Assembly: GCF_029338395.1 (NCBI RefSeq)
Contig: NZ_CP119810.1
Coordinates: 363,348 to 427,347 of the forward strand
Length of the DNA stretch: 64,000 bases
From: Halorussus caseinilyticus
GTDB taxonomy: Archaea; Halobacteriota; Halobacteria; Halobacteriales; Haladaptataceae
Reading direction: 5' to 3'
A model generated the notes under the pieces. The model did no database searches and had not been told where the DNA came from. It worked only from the letters and a program-made list of their open reading frames with translations. The position numbers and the translations under genes were made by a program. This document shows, piece by piece, positions 19,058 to 27,435 of the stretch; the first letter of the stretch is position 1, and each line of letters starts with the position of its first letter.

Positions 19058-19252
19058 GTTGCGGCGAGGTCGGGAGGACACATCGGACGAGCGGTCTCGA
19101 ACCGTCCGCAAGGACGCGACGAGGCTGTTTAAGGGTGAACACTAAAGGACCGGTAAAACGGTCACGAGGTCAAAGCCCTGAAGGGGAACCGAATCGACCC
19201 ACAACCTAGCCACCATGGTGGCGAGGTACGAAGACCAAGTAACGGACGCAAC
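19058..19252 (+). ncRNA. Candidate structured non-coding RNA
   Basis: A 530-bp gap between HARP and the HalOD1 gene has no supported ORF but looks RNA-like. A box A-like AACGCTTAATACC lies at 19028-19038, followed 20-25 bp later by GTTGCG (19058-19063). This is complementary to CGCAAC (19247-19252) and would close a stem of about 195 nt. Inside are the 14-bp palindrome GCCACCATGGTGGC (19209-19222), runs such as GACCGGTAAAACGGTC with 6-bp arms, and GGCGAGGT twice (19063 and 19220). I compared it by eye with RNase P RNA, SRP RNA and 5S rRNA and it lacks their core motifs. Boundaries and strand are inferred; the stretch from 19253 to 19453 holds nothing I can name. Confidence 0.4.
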
Positions 19253-19453
19253 GTAAGCGGCGTTCGTGAAACTGGCGCAAGCCGGAACGGTCGTACGGGT
19301 CGTGGAAAACGTCTCCCGTCCGAGTCCAATTCTCGGTCTCGCCTTCTTCGACGCTCGAACCGACGAGCGCCGCGTTTTCGTTTCCGCTCGGCTACGCCGC
19401 GGGGCGCGGTTCGGGCGCGAAGACCGACGCTCCCGGTCGTCTCGGGCGGCCGA

Positions 19454-19759
19454 TTAGCTCGCGGGTTCGATTTCGAGCAGTCCGCTGGGGTAGACCGTCA
19501 CGTCGTGTCCCGCGTATCGGAACGAGATGTGACCACCTACCTCGGGTAGTCCGTCGGTTCCCACGAAGTCGTTCAGCGTGTCCGGGTCCACCGTCTCGAA
19601 GAGCGGTTCCAACTCCAAGGGGTCCGCGTCGGCGATGTCGGCGACGGCTATCACGAGCATCTCGCTCGGGCGTTCGTCGGCCGTCGGGTCGTAGTGGACG
19701 TGGTGAGTCTCCGCTCGGCGTTCGGTGGAATCGTCTCGGGTTTCGTTGGTATCTATCAT
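19454..19759 (-). CDS. HalOD1 output domain protein
   Basis: A 101-residue protein from ATG 19759. After a polar Asp/Glu/His-rich start, the domain contains EMLVIAVADIADADPLELEPLFETVDPDTLN and ISFRYAGHDVTVYPSG, the HalOD1 signature. HalOD1 is a haloarchaeal stand-alone or sensor-linked output domain of unknown biochemistry, presumed to be regulatory. The frame is open upstream to 19876, but that part is basic and unlike the protein. Confidence 0.88.
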   Translation of the reverse strand: MIDTNETRDDSTERRAETHHVHYDPTADERPSEMLVIAVADIADADPLELEPLFETVDPDTLNDFVGTDGLPEVGGHISFRYAGHDVTVYPSGLLEIEPAS

Positions 19760-19941
19760 CTCTGAGTGGCGCAGTCTCGGCGAAACGCGGGGCAGAAGGG
19801 ATGCTCCCCGTTCTCGTCCCCACCAATTCGGTCGCTTCCGCCTCGTTAACGAGGAACCTATTGTATGCGGACCCACATATACTTATCGGCTACGTGGCTC
19901 GAATTAGACAGTTCGAAGACGCATCGAATCGGACCGCCGAG

Positions 19942-20361
19942 TTAGGAGCGTTCGACCGCCTCGAACATCTCGAGGTACGCGGTCACGCGGTCGTCGCCCC
20001 AGTAGCGGACCGCCTTCGTCCGCGGGTCGTAGTCGATGACGGCGGCGTCGTCCAGTTTCGGGAGGTGGTTGTGGTGAAGCGCCACCGCCACGCGCTGGCG
20101 ATGTCGGTCCGCGTCGTCGGACCGGTGGGTGTCGGAGTCGTCGTCTTCGGACGCCGCTTCGCATTCCACAACGTGGTCCACGAGAGTATCGAGTTCGACC
20201 ACGTTCACCGAGACCGATTCGAGATACGAGAGGACGCGTCGGGCGCGCGGGTCCGCCACCGCCTCGAAGAGTTCGTCGGTTCGCCCGGACCCGTCCAATA
20301 CCTCGGAGTCGAACGGCGGAGTTCTGTCGTCGCCTCCGCCGTCGGAGGTTTCGTCAGACAC
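19942..20361 (-). CDS. DUF7344-like winged-helix protein
   Basis: A 139-residue protein from GTG 20361. The core TDELFEAVADPRARRVLSYL, VALHHNHLPKLDDAAVIDYDPRTKAVRYWG is a compact winged helix of the kind annotated DUF7344 in haloarchaea (ArsR-like, one per transcription unit). It is divergent from tryptophanase, with 240 bp between the two starts, so it could be the regulator acting on the palindrome at 20445-20479. This link is inference. Confidence 0.75.
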   Translation of the reverse strand: MSDETSDGGGDDRTPPFDSEVLDGSGRTDELFEAVADPRARRVLSYLESVSVNVVELDTLVDHVVECEAASEDDDSDTHRSDDADRHRQRVAVALHHNHLPKLDDAAVIDYDPRTKAVRYWGDDRVTAYLEMFEAVERS

Positions 20362-20444
20362 GATAACTAGTGACAGATGGACGATTGTCTTAGGTCTGTC
20401 GGGCAAACACGCCGACAGAGATAAAATCAAATCTCGGCATCGAA

Positions 20445-20479
20445 AGCGTTTGCGTTTACGTAAACGTTCACGAAACGCT
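20445..20479. promoter_or_regulatory. Palindromic operator-like element upstream of tnaA
   Basis: A 14-bp perfect palindrome CGTTTACGTAAACG (20453-20466) is nested between AGCGTTT (20445-20451) and AAACGCT (20473-20479). A TATA-like GATAAAATC (20420-20428) lies just before it. The arrangement in a divergent intergenic region between a winged-helix gene and tnaA is what a regulator site would look like. Confidence 0.5.
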
Positions 20480-20604
20480 CCCGAACGGTCCGCGGACAGG
20501 TCCGTCGGTCAGTGTCCAGATTCGGAACGCGACAACCGCAGGCGACCACTTCCGCCCAAAGATGTCTCGCAAGCAATACGTTCCGCGGGGTCGTCGTCCC
20601 GGAC

Positions 20605-21987
20605 ATGCGAGCGTACAAATCGAAAGTGGTCTCGCCGATTCGACTTCCGGAGCGCGACGAACGCGAGGCGAATCTGGAGACGGCGGGGTACAACGTGTTC
20701 AATCTCGACTCCGACGGGGTGTTCGTGGACCTGCTGACCGACAGCGGAACCGGGACGATGAGCGAGTCCCAGTGGGCCGCGATGATGGTCGGCGACGAGG
20801 CCTACGCCGGGAGCGGGAGTTTCGACCGACTGCAAGAGGCAATCTCGGACGTGATGGGGTTCGAGCGCATCATCCCCGCCCATCAGGGACGCGGGGCCGA
20901 GAACGTTCTCTACGGCGCGCTGGTCGAAGAAGGCGACTACGTGCCGAACAACACCCACTTCGACACGACGCGGGCGCACATCGCCAACAACGGGGCCGAA
21001 CCGGTCGATTGCCCCCGCGAGGGTGCGCTGGACGGCGACCGGCCGTTCGCGGGGGACCTCGACGTGGAGAAAGTCCGGGAGTTGGCCGACGAGGTGGGCG
21101 CGGAGAACGTCCCCGCGGTCCTCGTCACCATCACGAACAACTCGCTGGCGGGCCAACCAGTCAGCGTCGAGAACGTCCGAGAGGCCCGCGCGGTGGCCGA
21201 CGAGTTGGACGCGACGTTCGTCGTAGACGCCTGCCGGTTCGCCGAGAACGCCTACTTCGTCCGGGAGCGCGAAGACGAGTTCGCAGACTGGTCTGTCGCG
21301 GACATCGCCCGCGAACAACTCTCGTACGCCGACGCAATCGTGATGAGCGGCAAGAAAGACGGACTGGTCAACGTCGGCGGGTTCGTCGGAATTCGGGACG
21401 ACCCGGAACTCGACGACCTCTACGCGAAGACCCGTGAGCGAGGCATCCTCTACGAGGGGTTCACGACCTACGGCGGGATGGCCGGTCGGGACTTGGAGGC
21501 GATGGCGGTCGGTCTCCGCGAAGCGGTCGAAGAGTCCTACGTCGCCGACCGCGTGGGGCAGGTCCAGCGACTCGGCGACCTGCTGGCCGACCGCGACGTG
21601 CCGGTCGAGCGACCCACGGGCGGCCACGCGGTGTACGTGAACGCCGCCGAGTTCCTGCCCGAGATTCCGACCGAGCAGTTCCCCGGTCAGGCGTTGGTCT
21701 GCGAACTCTACCGCGAGGGCGCGGTCCGCGGCGTCGAGTTGGGGAGTTTCGCGTTCCCCGAGACCGACCGGCCGGAACTCGTCCGCCTGTCGCTCCCCCG
21801 CCGGACCTACGGCGCGGACCACCTCGAACACGTCGCCGAGACGTTCGAGCGAGTCGCCGAGCGCCGCGACGCGGGCGAGATTTCGGGTCTCGAAATCGTG
21901 GACGAACCCGAGATGGCCGAACTCCGCCACTTCAGCGCGGAGTTGCGGCCGGTTCGGGAGCGCGAGGCGACGACGGCCGACGACTGA
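20605..21987 (+). CDS. tnaA: Tryptophanase (beta-eliminating lyase)
   Basis: A 460-residue PLP enzyme starting MRAYKSKVVSPIRLP at ATG 20605. The frame is open to 20512, but homologues begin here. It splits L-tryptophan to indole, pyruvate and ammonia. Family blocks are FVDLLTDSGTGTMS, HQGRGAENVLY, TITNNSLAGQPVS and DACRFAENAYF. The PLP lysine lies in MSGKKDGLVNVGG (Lys250/251), and TYGGMAGRDLEAMAVGL follows. Length is close to E. coli TnaA (471). Tyrosine phenol-lyase is the sister alternative. No leader peptide of the TnaC type was seen. Confidence 0.92.
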   Translation: MRAYKSKVVSPIRLPERDEREANLETAGYNVFNLDSDGVFVDLLTDSGTGTMSESQWAAMMVGDEAYAGSGSFDRLQEAISDVMGFERIIPAHQGRGAENVLYGALVEEGDYVPNNTHFDTTRAHIANNGAEPVDCPREGALDGDRPFAGDLDVEKVRELADEVGAENVPAVLVTITNNSLAGQPVSVENVREARAVADELDATFVVDACRFAENAYFVREREDEFADWSVADIAREQLSYADAIVMSGKKDGLVNVGGFVGIRDDPELDDLYAKTRERGILYEGFTTYGGMAGRDLEAMAVGLREAVEESYVADRVGQVQRLGDLLADRDVPVERPTGGHAVYVNAAEFLPEIPTEQFPGQALVCELYREGAVRGVELGSFAFPETDRPELVRLSLPRRTYGADHLEHVAETFERVAERRDAGEISGLEIVDEPEMAELRHFSAELRPVREREATTADD

Positions 21988-22342
21988 CGGCGACCGACGA
22001 CGGAACGCCTCGGGACGACTTTCGACTCGGCACTCCGGCACGATTTTCGACCCCGGCGCGCGCGGGCGCGGCCCGCAAGTGGCCGCGCCCATCCGCGCGA
22101 GGGCCGAGGACCGCAACGAAGTGAGGACCGCAGGCGGTTGGGGAGGACGTGGCCGTCGCGGTGCTGTGCGGTGCGGTCGCGGTCTGATTGGTTCGAGCCT
22201 GTCGCTAGCTACTCCGTCACCGACTTTTCTCCGTAGTCCCCTCTCACCGACTTTCCTCTCCGTCGGTCCTCGTCACCGTCCAACCCGGCAAAAAACACAA
22301 AGTCCTGTGCGATACGCCAGCGAGCCGACGCGAGACGCCCTC
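21988..22342. other. Intergenic stretch after tnaA
   Basis: A 355-bp gap. It contains a 10-bp inverted repeat (22064-22073 and 22081-22090, loop CGCAAGT) and two direct copies of a TCACCGACTTTTCTCC-like pyrimidine motif at about 22217-22260. A short AAAAAACACAAAG tract follows. No gene supported. The left hairpin could end tnaA transcription. Confidence 0.4.
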
Positions 22343-22621
22343 TCAGACGCCTTCGACGGTTGAGCGATACGCTTGGGCGTGTTCGAGCGCGGACTTCACG
22401 GCCTCGGTCGCGTCGGCGTCGAGGTCCGACTGTACGTCGTGAAGGTTGTGTTCGAGGCGCGCGAGTCGGCCGTGGTCCGGTCCGCGGTCGGCGTCAGCCA
22501 TCGTCTCGACCTGTTCGGCGTAGGTTTCGAGGCGCTCGGCGGCGTCGGCGTGGTCGGTGCCCTCGCGGGCCTCGTGGAGTTTCTCTGCGGCGGTCCGGAG
22601 TTCGCTTCGGTCGTCGCTCAT
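22343..22621 (-). CDS. Small helical acidic protein
   Basis: A 92-residue protein from ATG 22621. It is almost entirely charged alpha-helix (LRTAAEKLHEAREGT..., AERLETYAEQVETMA..., LARLEHNLHDVQSDLD...), predicting a two- or three-helix coiled bundle. No cysteine, TM or catalytic motif. I recognise it only as a haloarchaeal hypothetical type. It is divergently arranged with the 52-residue membrane protein. Confidence 0.65.
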   Translation of the reverse strand: MSDDRSELRTAAEKLHEAREGTDHADAAERLETYAEQVETMADADRGPDHGRLARLEHNLHDVQSDLDADATEAVKSALEHAQAYRSTVEGV

Positions 22622-22769
22622 GGCCGGGCCTACGCCCGAGCGCGGGAAATAGTTTCTGTCGAGATAGGTTTCTGCCGGAATCGGTGACGCGCGACCGGAC
22701 CGTATCGAAGACGCCCCGCGGTCGGCGAGGACCGGAGACCTCTTGTCGGACTGCTCCCTACCGTCGCCC

Positions 22770-22928
22770 ATGACTTCCAAACTCAAACGCGGTGCGTTCG
22801 CACTGGTCGGACTGCTCGCCGTCGCGTTCGCGGTCCACTACGCGCTGTTCGGGTCGCTTCCGCTCGGCAAACCCGAGTTGCTGAAAGACGACGACGGCGA
22901 GTCCGAGTGGAAAGAAGTGGACGCCTGA
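22770..22928 (+). CDS. 52-residue single-pass membrane protein
   Basis: It starts at ATG 22770 with MTSKLKRGAFALVGLLAVAF. One membrane segment (about residues 10-30) sits between a basic start and an acidic tail (LLKDDDGESEWKEVDA). The charge pattern suggests the N-terminus inside. Small conserved haloarchaeal membrane proteins of this size are common; no function known. Confidence 0.55.
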   Translation: MTSKLKRGAFALVGLLAVAFAVHYALFGSLPLGKPELLKDDDGESEWKEVDA

Positions 22929-23061
22929 GTCGAGACACGTCGCTCGTGGTTTCGGACGTATTTTCGTTTCTTTCGGACAGGTATATATTCGTTAGGGAAT
23001 GGTTTAGTTATCCGTAGTGGCGAGGGCCGAACAGCACCGCGAACGGGAATCGGCGACGGGA

Positions 23062-23150
23062 AGTTACGTCGGGCTTGAACCCAGAAATCACAGTAGGGTC
23101 GAGTCCGAGACGCCCGCGACGGCGACGAAGAGTTACGTCAGGCTTGAACC
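23062..23150. repeat. Two direct copies of a 20-bp sequence
   Basis: AGTTACGTCRGGCTTGAACC occurs at 23062-23081 and 23131-23150 with one mismatch. Each copy is preceded by a GGCGACG-like stretch, so the repeat unit is about 30 bp with a 69-bp period. It lies in the 300-bp gap between the 52-residue membrane protein and the end of the pentapeptide channel gene. No other feature was seen in the gap except a TATA-like TATATATTC at 22981-22989. Confidence 0.7.
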
Positions 23151-23232
23151 AATCACGACCGCACAGCACCGCAACCGCCACCGCGGGCCACACCCTCCCC
23201 AACCGATTCCTTCGTTCGCTCCCTCCGGTCGC

Positions 23233-25704
23233 TTACTCAGTCATCCCTCGCGCGGTCGGACGCGACACGCAAGCGGTCGCGTCCGCGCGCGCCGGGTTGG
23301 ATGTTTCACGAGCGCGCAGAAAGAGACAGTTGGCCGGAGACCAAAAATCTCCGACGACCGCCGAAAATCCGCCCGGAACCTTCCCGCCGAGGACTCGCTT
23401 GAACAGCGTGAACGTGAGCAGAGTGAAGAACAACCCGTTCAACATCCCCTGACTCGCCGCCAGAATCTTCGCGGCCCACCCGACCGGGCCGATGTCGCCG
23501 TAGCCGATGGTACTGAAACTGATGTAACTGTAGTAAAGCCCCTCGAACAGCGTCGTGGAGGGTTGGGCGGCGTCCCAGATGACGCCCGCTTGGGTCTGTA
23601 GCGGACCGCCGAGGACGTAGAGAACGCCGAACAGCGCGGGCAACAGGAACGTCAACACCGCGATTCGGGGCAGTCGGTTGCCGTACCCGCAGGTGAACTG
23701 CATGAAGAAGTTGAGACCTACGCTCGCGCCCTTCCGGAGTCGGCCCCACACGTCAAGCGAGTACTCGTGGAGAACGATGTCCACGTTCTTCTTGCGGTTG
23801 TAGAAGTACCGCTTGAACTCGAACTCCCGCATCGCGGGCGTGTCGCCCACCGCGTTGGCGCTGTCTTGAGCCTTCCGGTAGGTCTCTTCGATGACTTCGT
23901 TGGTCATCTCCACGTCGTAGCGACCCGACGACTCGTCGCCGAGGAAGTCGTGGACGTTCCAGTCGTTGCGTTCGAGGTAGGCGTGGTGGTTGCTGAAGTC
24001 GAAGTGGTCGAAGTCCGTAAGGCAGAACCGGAAGTGGTCCAGCAGTTGGTGTTGGTTGCCCTCGCTCTCCAGATTCAGGTCGCCGAGGGTCGCCTTCGTC
24101 AGGTCGTAGAGGACCACGCTGTCGGCGGTTATCACGACGCTTCCGCCACAGAGCGTGGCCTCGGTCAAATCGACGTACGTGTCGCCGCTCCCGCCCGCGA
24201 CTATCCGGAACTCGACGCCCTTGTGGAACTCGGCGGTCCGGAAGTTCCCCTCGTCGTGGAACGTCACGTCCCGGAACGACCCGTTGGTGAAACTCGCGGC
24301 CTCGAAGTCCGCGGTCGCCTCGAACGTCACCTCGTCGAACGACGCGTTCTCTTCGAGATGTTTGGCCTCGCCCTCGAAGACGACGCCGCGGAAGATGGCC
24401 GCGTCGTGAAACGCCGCCTCCCTGAAACTCGCGTCCTCGCGGAACCGGGCTTCCGTGAACCGGACGCGCGACCGGAACGTCGCCCCCACGAAATCGGCGT
24501 CGCCGTAGAACTGGGCTTCGACCGCCTCCACGTCGCCAGCGAACGTACTCCCGTCGAACGTCACGCCCTCGCGGAACTCCGAGCGCTCGAGGTTGGCGAG
24601 ACCCGAGATTTCGATGCGGTGGCAGTCGGCCCGCGCGTCGAACACCGCCCGGTCGAGGTTGAACTCGCCTTCGAAGGTAGCGTCCTTGAAGTCGGCGAAC
24701 CGGAAGCGCGCGAGTTTGAAGTCGGCCTCGCCCTCGAAGCGCGCGCCCTCGAAGGTCACGTCGTCGTTGGTCGTCCGACTGCCGCCGTTGAACTCGACGC
24801 CGCGGAACTCCGCCAGCGCCTTGAACCGGGCGTCCTCGAAGCAGGCGTCGTCGTGGAAGCGGGCCTCGTCGAAGTCGGCCATCCGGTCGAAGACGACGCC
24901 GCCGAAGCGGGTGTCGCCCTCGAACTCGACGTGTTCGAAGTCCGACGCCGCGTGGAACGTCGTGTCCTCGAAGGTGACGTACTGGAACGTCGCCTGCCGG
25001 AAACTCGCGTCGTCGCGGAACTCCACCCCGGCGAACGAGATGTGGTCGTCCAAGACGTGGCTGGTGCCTGTCGTCTCGACGTTCCGGAAGTGGGCCACGT
25101 CGTGGAACGTCGCGCCCTCGAAACTCGTGTCGTCGGTGAACGTCGTCTCGTCGCAGTTCACTTCTCCGTGGAAACTCGCGCCGACGAACGACACGTCCTC
25201 GCGGAAGGTGGTCTCGTAGGCCGAGAGGGTTCCTTCGACCGACAACTGGTCGCCGTCGAGGACGCCGCCGATGGTCGCGCCCTCGAACTTGAGTGTGCCG
25301 ACGGTGGCACCCCGGAGGTTCAGACCCTGTTCGAGGCGGCCATGAGTGATGTCGAGTCCGTCGATGTCGGCGTACTGGAAGTTGAGGACGTGGTTGGTCC
25401 CGCCGTTGATGTCCTGATAGGTCAGCGAGAGATGCGGGAGGTTCGCGCCGACGTACTCGTTGGCGCGAACGTCGTCGGATTCGAGGTTCCGCTTGAGTCG
25501 CGCTACGATGTCCTCGGCGGTCACGTCGTTGCTGGCCCGTTCGTCGCGGGACATGTGGAACCGGCAGTAGTCGCTGTCGCCGTGGGCCTCGTGGGGGCAC
25601 TCCCACGTCGTCTGGAGGCGCGCGTCGGTGTGCCTCGCCGGGTCGAACGTGTACTGACAGGTCGTCGTCGCGTCGGCGGCCGAGCGTTCTTCAGTTCGTG
25701 CCAT
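23233..25704 (-). CDS. Pentapeptide-repeat potassium channel protein (long paralogue)
   Basis: An 823-residue protein. Residues 16-50 hold a Cys/His cluster (Cys16, Cys36, Cys47, His50) that may bind zinc. Residues about 90-560 are a long pentapeptide-type beta-helix with an F-x-x-A-x-F rhythm (FVGASFHGEV, FEGATFHDVAHF and so on). A charged linker (ETYRKAQDSANAVGD) follows, then two membrane segments around about 665-775. The pore sequence is YISFSTIGYGDIGPVGW with the K+ selectivity filter TIGYGD. It ends a same-strand run of polyamine-synthase-like genes; a TATATATC box near 25793-25803 may give it its own promoter. The paralogue is at 43174-44583. Confidence 0.88.
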   Translation of the reverse strand: MARTEERSAADATTTCQYTFDPARHTDARLQTTWECPHEAHGDSDYCRFHMSRDERASNDVTAEDIVARLKRNLESDDVRANEYVGANLPHLSLTYQDINGGTNHVLNFQYADIDGLDITHGRLEQGLNLRGATVGTLKFEGATIGGVLDGDQLSVEGTLSAYETTFREDVSFVGASFHGEVNCDETTFTDDTSFEGATFHDVAHFRNVETTGTSHVLDDHISFAGVEFRDDASFRQATFQYVTFEDTTFHAASDFEHVEFEGDTRFGGVVFDRMADFDEARFHDDACFEDARFKALAEFRGVEFNGGSRTTNDDVTFEGARFEGEADFKLARFRFADFKDATFEGEFNLDRAVFDARADCHRIEISGLANLERSEFREGVTFDGSTFAGDVEAVEAQFYGDADFVGATFRSRVRFTEARFREDASFREAAFHDAAIFRGVVFEGEAKHLEENASFDEVTFEATADFEAASFTNGSFRDVTFHDEGNFRTAEFHKGVEFRIVAGGSGDTYVDLTEATLCGGSVVITADSVVLYDLTKATLGDLNLESEGNQHQLLDHFRFCLTDFDHFDFSNHHAYLERNDWNVHDFLGDESSGRYDVEMTNEVIEETYRKAQDSANAVGDTPAMREFEFKRYFYNRKKNVDIVLHEYSLDVWGRLRKGASVGLNFFMQFTCGYGNRLPRIAVLTFLLPALFGVLYVLGGPLQTQAGVIWDAAQPSTTLFEGLYYSYISFSTIGYGDIGPVGWAAKILAASQGMLNGLFFTLLTFTLFKRVLGGKVPGGFSAVVGDFWSPANCLFLRARETSNPARADATACVSRPTARGMTE

Positions 25705-25842
25705 GGGTGGAGTCGGGTGGCCGAGCGGCCGGGGGTCGGTTGGCGGGCGATTCGAGGGGGGTTGTCACACGTACCGTCATTGCTCACCCCTCCGATATAT
25801 AGATTCGGTCTCTTCCGGCCGGAATCCAACCGCGAAGCGTCG

Positions 25843-26799
25843 TCACTTCAACACGTCCTTTCGCTCGCGCTCGGTGAGACTCGCGTCGAAGGCGCTCCGC
25901 GAGCAGTGTTCGCACTCCTTGGCGGGGTTGGTGCTTCGGTCGTAGGTCTTGACCGGGCGGCCGAACACGAACAGGGCTTCCATCTGGTGGCGTTCCACGA
26001 TGGCGTCGGCGGGTTCGCCGCAGTTGGGACACCAGTCGTCGCCCTCCGCGGGAACCTGATACGTGACCTTCCGGCGGCCGAACCCGGCGCGGTCGAACGC
26101 CTCGTCTTTCGATGTCTCGATGAGGTCCTCAACGGGATAGGGTTCGGAAATCACCTCGTTGTCGAACCCGGTGTCGGCGACTACCTCGCTGTCGAGGTAC
26201 GCCCCGACCCTGACGGTGTTGTCGTACCCCAGCAGGTAAACCGAGACGCTGGCGCTCCGGCCCGTAATCTCGATTTCGTGGTCGCGGCCCACGACGTACA
26301 CGTCGAGGTCGGTCCGAGCCTTCTCGACGCTGACCTCGTGGTCTGCGCCCGCGACCCGGACGCCCGCGTCCGGGTCGCTGGCACTGCCCGACTGCTTCCA
26401 CCCGGTGAGCGACACGTCGTAGTCGTCGGGGTCGCGGGGCAGTGCCACGTCGTCGGCGTAGACGTTTTCGGGGCCGACCACCGAGAGGTCGCCGCCCGAA
26501 GTTTCGGCCGAGACGAACACGTCTTCGGCGTCCGCCACGATTGCGTCGCCGGTCACGCCGCCGGGTTCGGCGTACCCGTCTTCGAGGTTTCCCCGGACGA
26601 CCGTCTCGGGGTCGCCCACGTCGGCGTCGCCGGTGGGTTGGTGAGTGAAGACGTATTCGGGGTTCCGGAGTTCGAGGTCGCCCTCGACGCTTCCGGTCCG
26701 GAGGTACACGTCCTCGGGGTCCCGGACTTCGACCGGGGCGTCTTCGTGGCCGGTGAGCGTTACGTCGCCGTCGTAGGTCTCTGCGGTGTGGTCGGTCAT
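25843..26799 (-). CDS. Repeat beta-solenoid protein with C-terminal zinc ribbon
   Basis: A 318-residue protein I do not recognise as a named family. Residues about 1-215 show a repeated motif, G-D-x-x-V-x-x-P-E-x-V-Y/F (DPEDVYL, NPEYVFT, DPETVVR, DAEDVFV, GPENVYA), consistent with a beta-solenoid similar to bactofilin-like or polymer-forming folds. Residues about 250-318 contain two CxxC pairs (CPNCGEP and CEHCSRS), a zinc ribbon. It starts 17 bp after the DUF2617 gene, so it belongs to the same operon. A 13-bp-arm hairpin (26351-26378) lies within the coding sequence. Confidence 0.6.
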   Translation of the reverse strand: MTDHTAETYDGDVTLTGHEDAPVEVRDPEDVYLRTGSVEGDLELRNPEYVFTHQPTGDADVGDPETVVRGNLEDGYAEPGGVTGDAIVADAEDVFVSAETSGGDLSVVGPENVYADDVALPRDPDDYDVSLTGWKQSGSASDPDAGVRVAGADHEVSVEKARTDLDVYVVGRDHEIEITGRSASVSVYLLGYDNTVRVGAYLDSEVVADTGFDNEVISEPYPVEDLIETSKDEAFDRAGFGRRKVTYQVPAEGDDWCPNCGEPADAIVERHQMEALFVFGRPVKTYDRSTNPAKECEHCSRSAFDASLTERERKDVLK

Positions 26800-26816
26800 G
26801 ATGAATCGGTGGTGTG

Positions 26817-27416
26817 TCAGTCGTCTGTCGGTCGGAGAGCGGTCGAAGTCGGTTCGTCCGTTCGCGTCGGTTCGTCCGTTCGCTCGTCTTTCGCGCGCTC
26901 GCGTGCGGGAGACAATATGGTATACGTGTAAACCGCAATCCCGTGTTCGGGGTAGGTGTGGTAGGTCTCGTAGGTCGCCTCATCGCCCGCGGGCGACCCG
27001 GCGGACGGGACCGACGCGTCGGTCCCGTCCGCCTCGCCGAGTTCGATGGTCGTCCACGCGTCCGGGCCGAACCGGAAGGCGGCGTCGGCCCCCTCGGGAC
27101 CGGGGAACGCCTCGATTGGCCGGACCTCGGCGCTGGTCTCGACCCGGAGGCGGTCGTTCTCGAACGCGAAGTTGCGCTCGACGCCGCGCCGGAGCGGTGT
27201 TTCGGCGGTCGAGTCGCCCGAAATCGGCTTGCACGAACAGACCTCGTGGAATCCCAGCGCCGGGACGCCGACGTAGTGGGACTCGCCGATAATCGTCAGC
27301 GCCGCGGGCGCGCCGAGCAGTTCGCTCGGGACCACGCGCTTCACGTCGAACACCTCCAGATTCGGCTCGCTGGCGGCGTACGCGAAGTAGAGTCGGGATG
27401 CGTGTTGCGATGACAT
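26817..27416 (-). CDS. DUF2617 family protein
   Basis: A 199-residue protein. The SRLYFAYAASEP start and IIGESHYVGVPALGFHEVCSC block are the DUF2617 signature; FENDRLRVETSAEV and YHTYPEHGIAVYTYT follow. The last 25 residues are a charged low-complexity tail. In actinobacteria such as Mycobacterium, DUF2617 genes cluster with DUF4178, DUF4247, DUF350 and a spermidine synthase-like gene, and here the synthase-like gene is 19 bp upstream. The biochemical role is unknown. A 15-bp-arm hairpin (27000-27033) sits in the coding region. Confidence 0.8.
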   Translation of the reverse strand: MSSQHASRLYFAYAASEPNLEVFDVKRVVPSELLGAPAALTIIGESHYVGVPALGFHEVCSCKPISGDSTAETPLRRGVERNFAFENDRLRVETSAEVRPIEAFPGPEGADAAFRFGPDAWTTIELGEADGTDASVPSAGSPAGDEATYETYHTYPEHGIAVYTYTILSPARERAKDERTDEPTRTDEPTSTALRPTDD

Positions 27417-27435
27417 TGGTGTTGGTGGTCGGTCG

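Noticed and set aside
19028..19252. RNase P, SRP or 5S RNA gene
   Set aside because: The conserved RNase P (GAGGAAAGUCC-like and ACAGAA) motifs, the SRP GGAAGG-type loop and the 5S consensus are absent, so only a generic structured RNA is claimed.
19266..19457. 63-codon plus-strand frame after the candidate RNA
   Set aside because: Arg-rich composition unlike haloarchaeal proteins and no family similarity.
22079..22363. 94-codon plus-strand frame after tnaA
   Set aside because: Arg/Pro/Ser-rich, consistent with random GC-rich sequence; the minus-strand acidic protein is the better gene at its right end.
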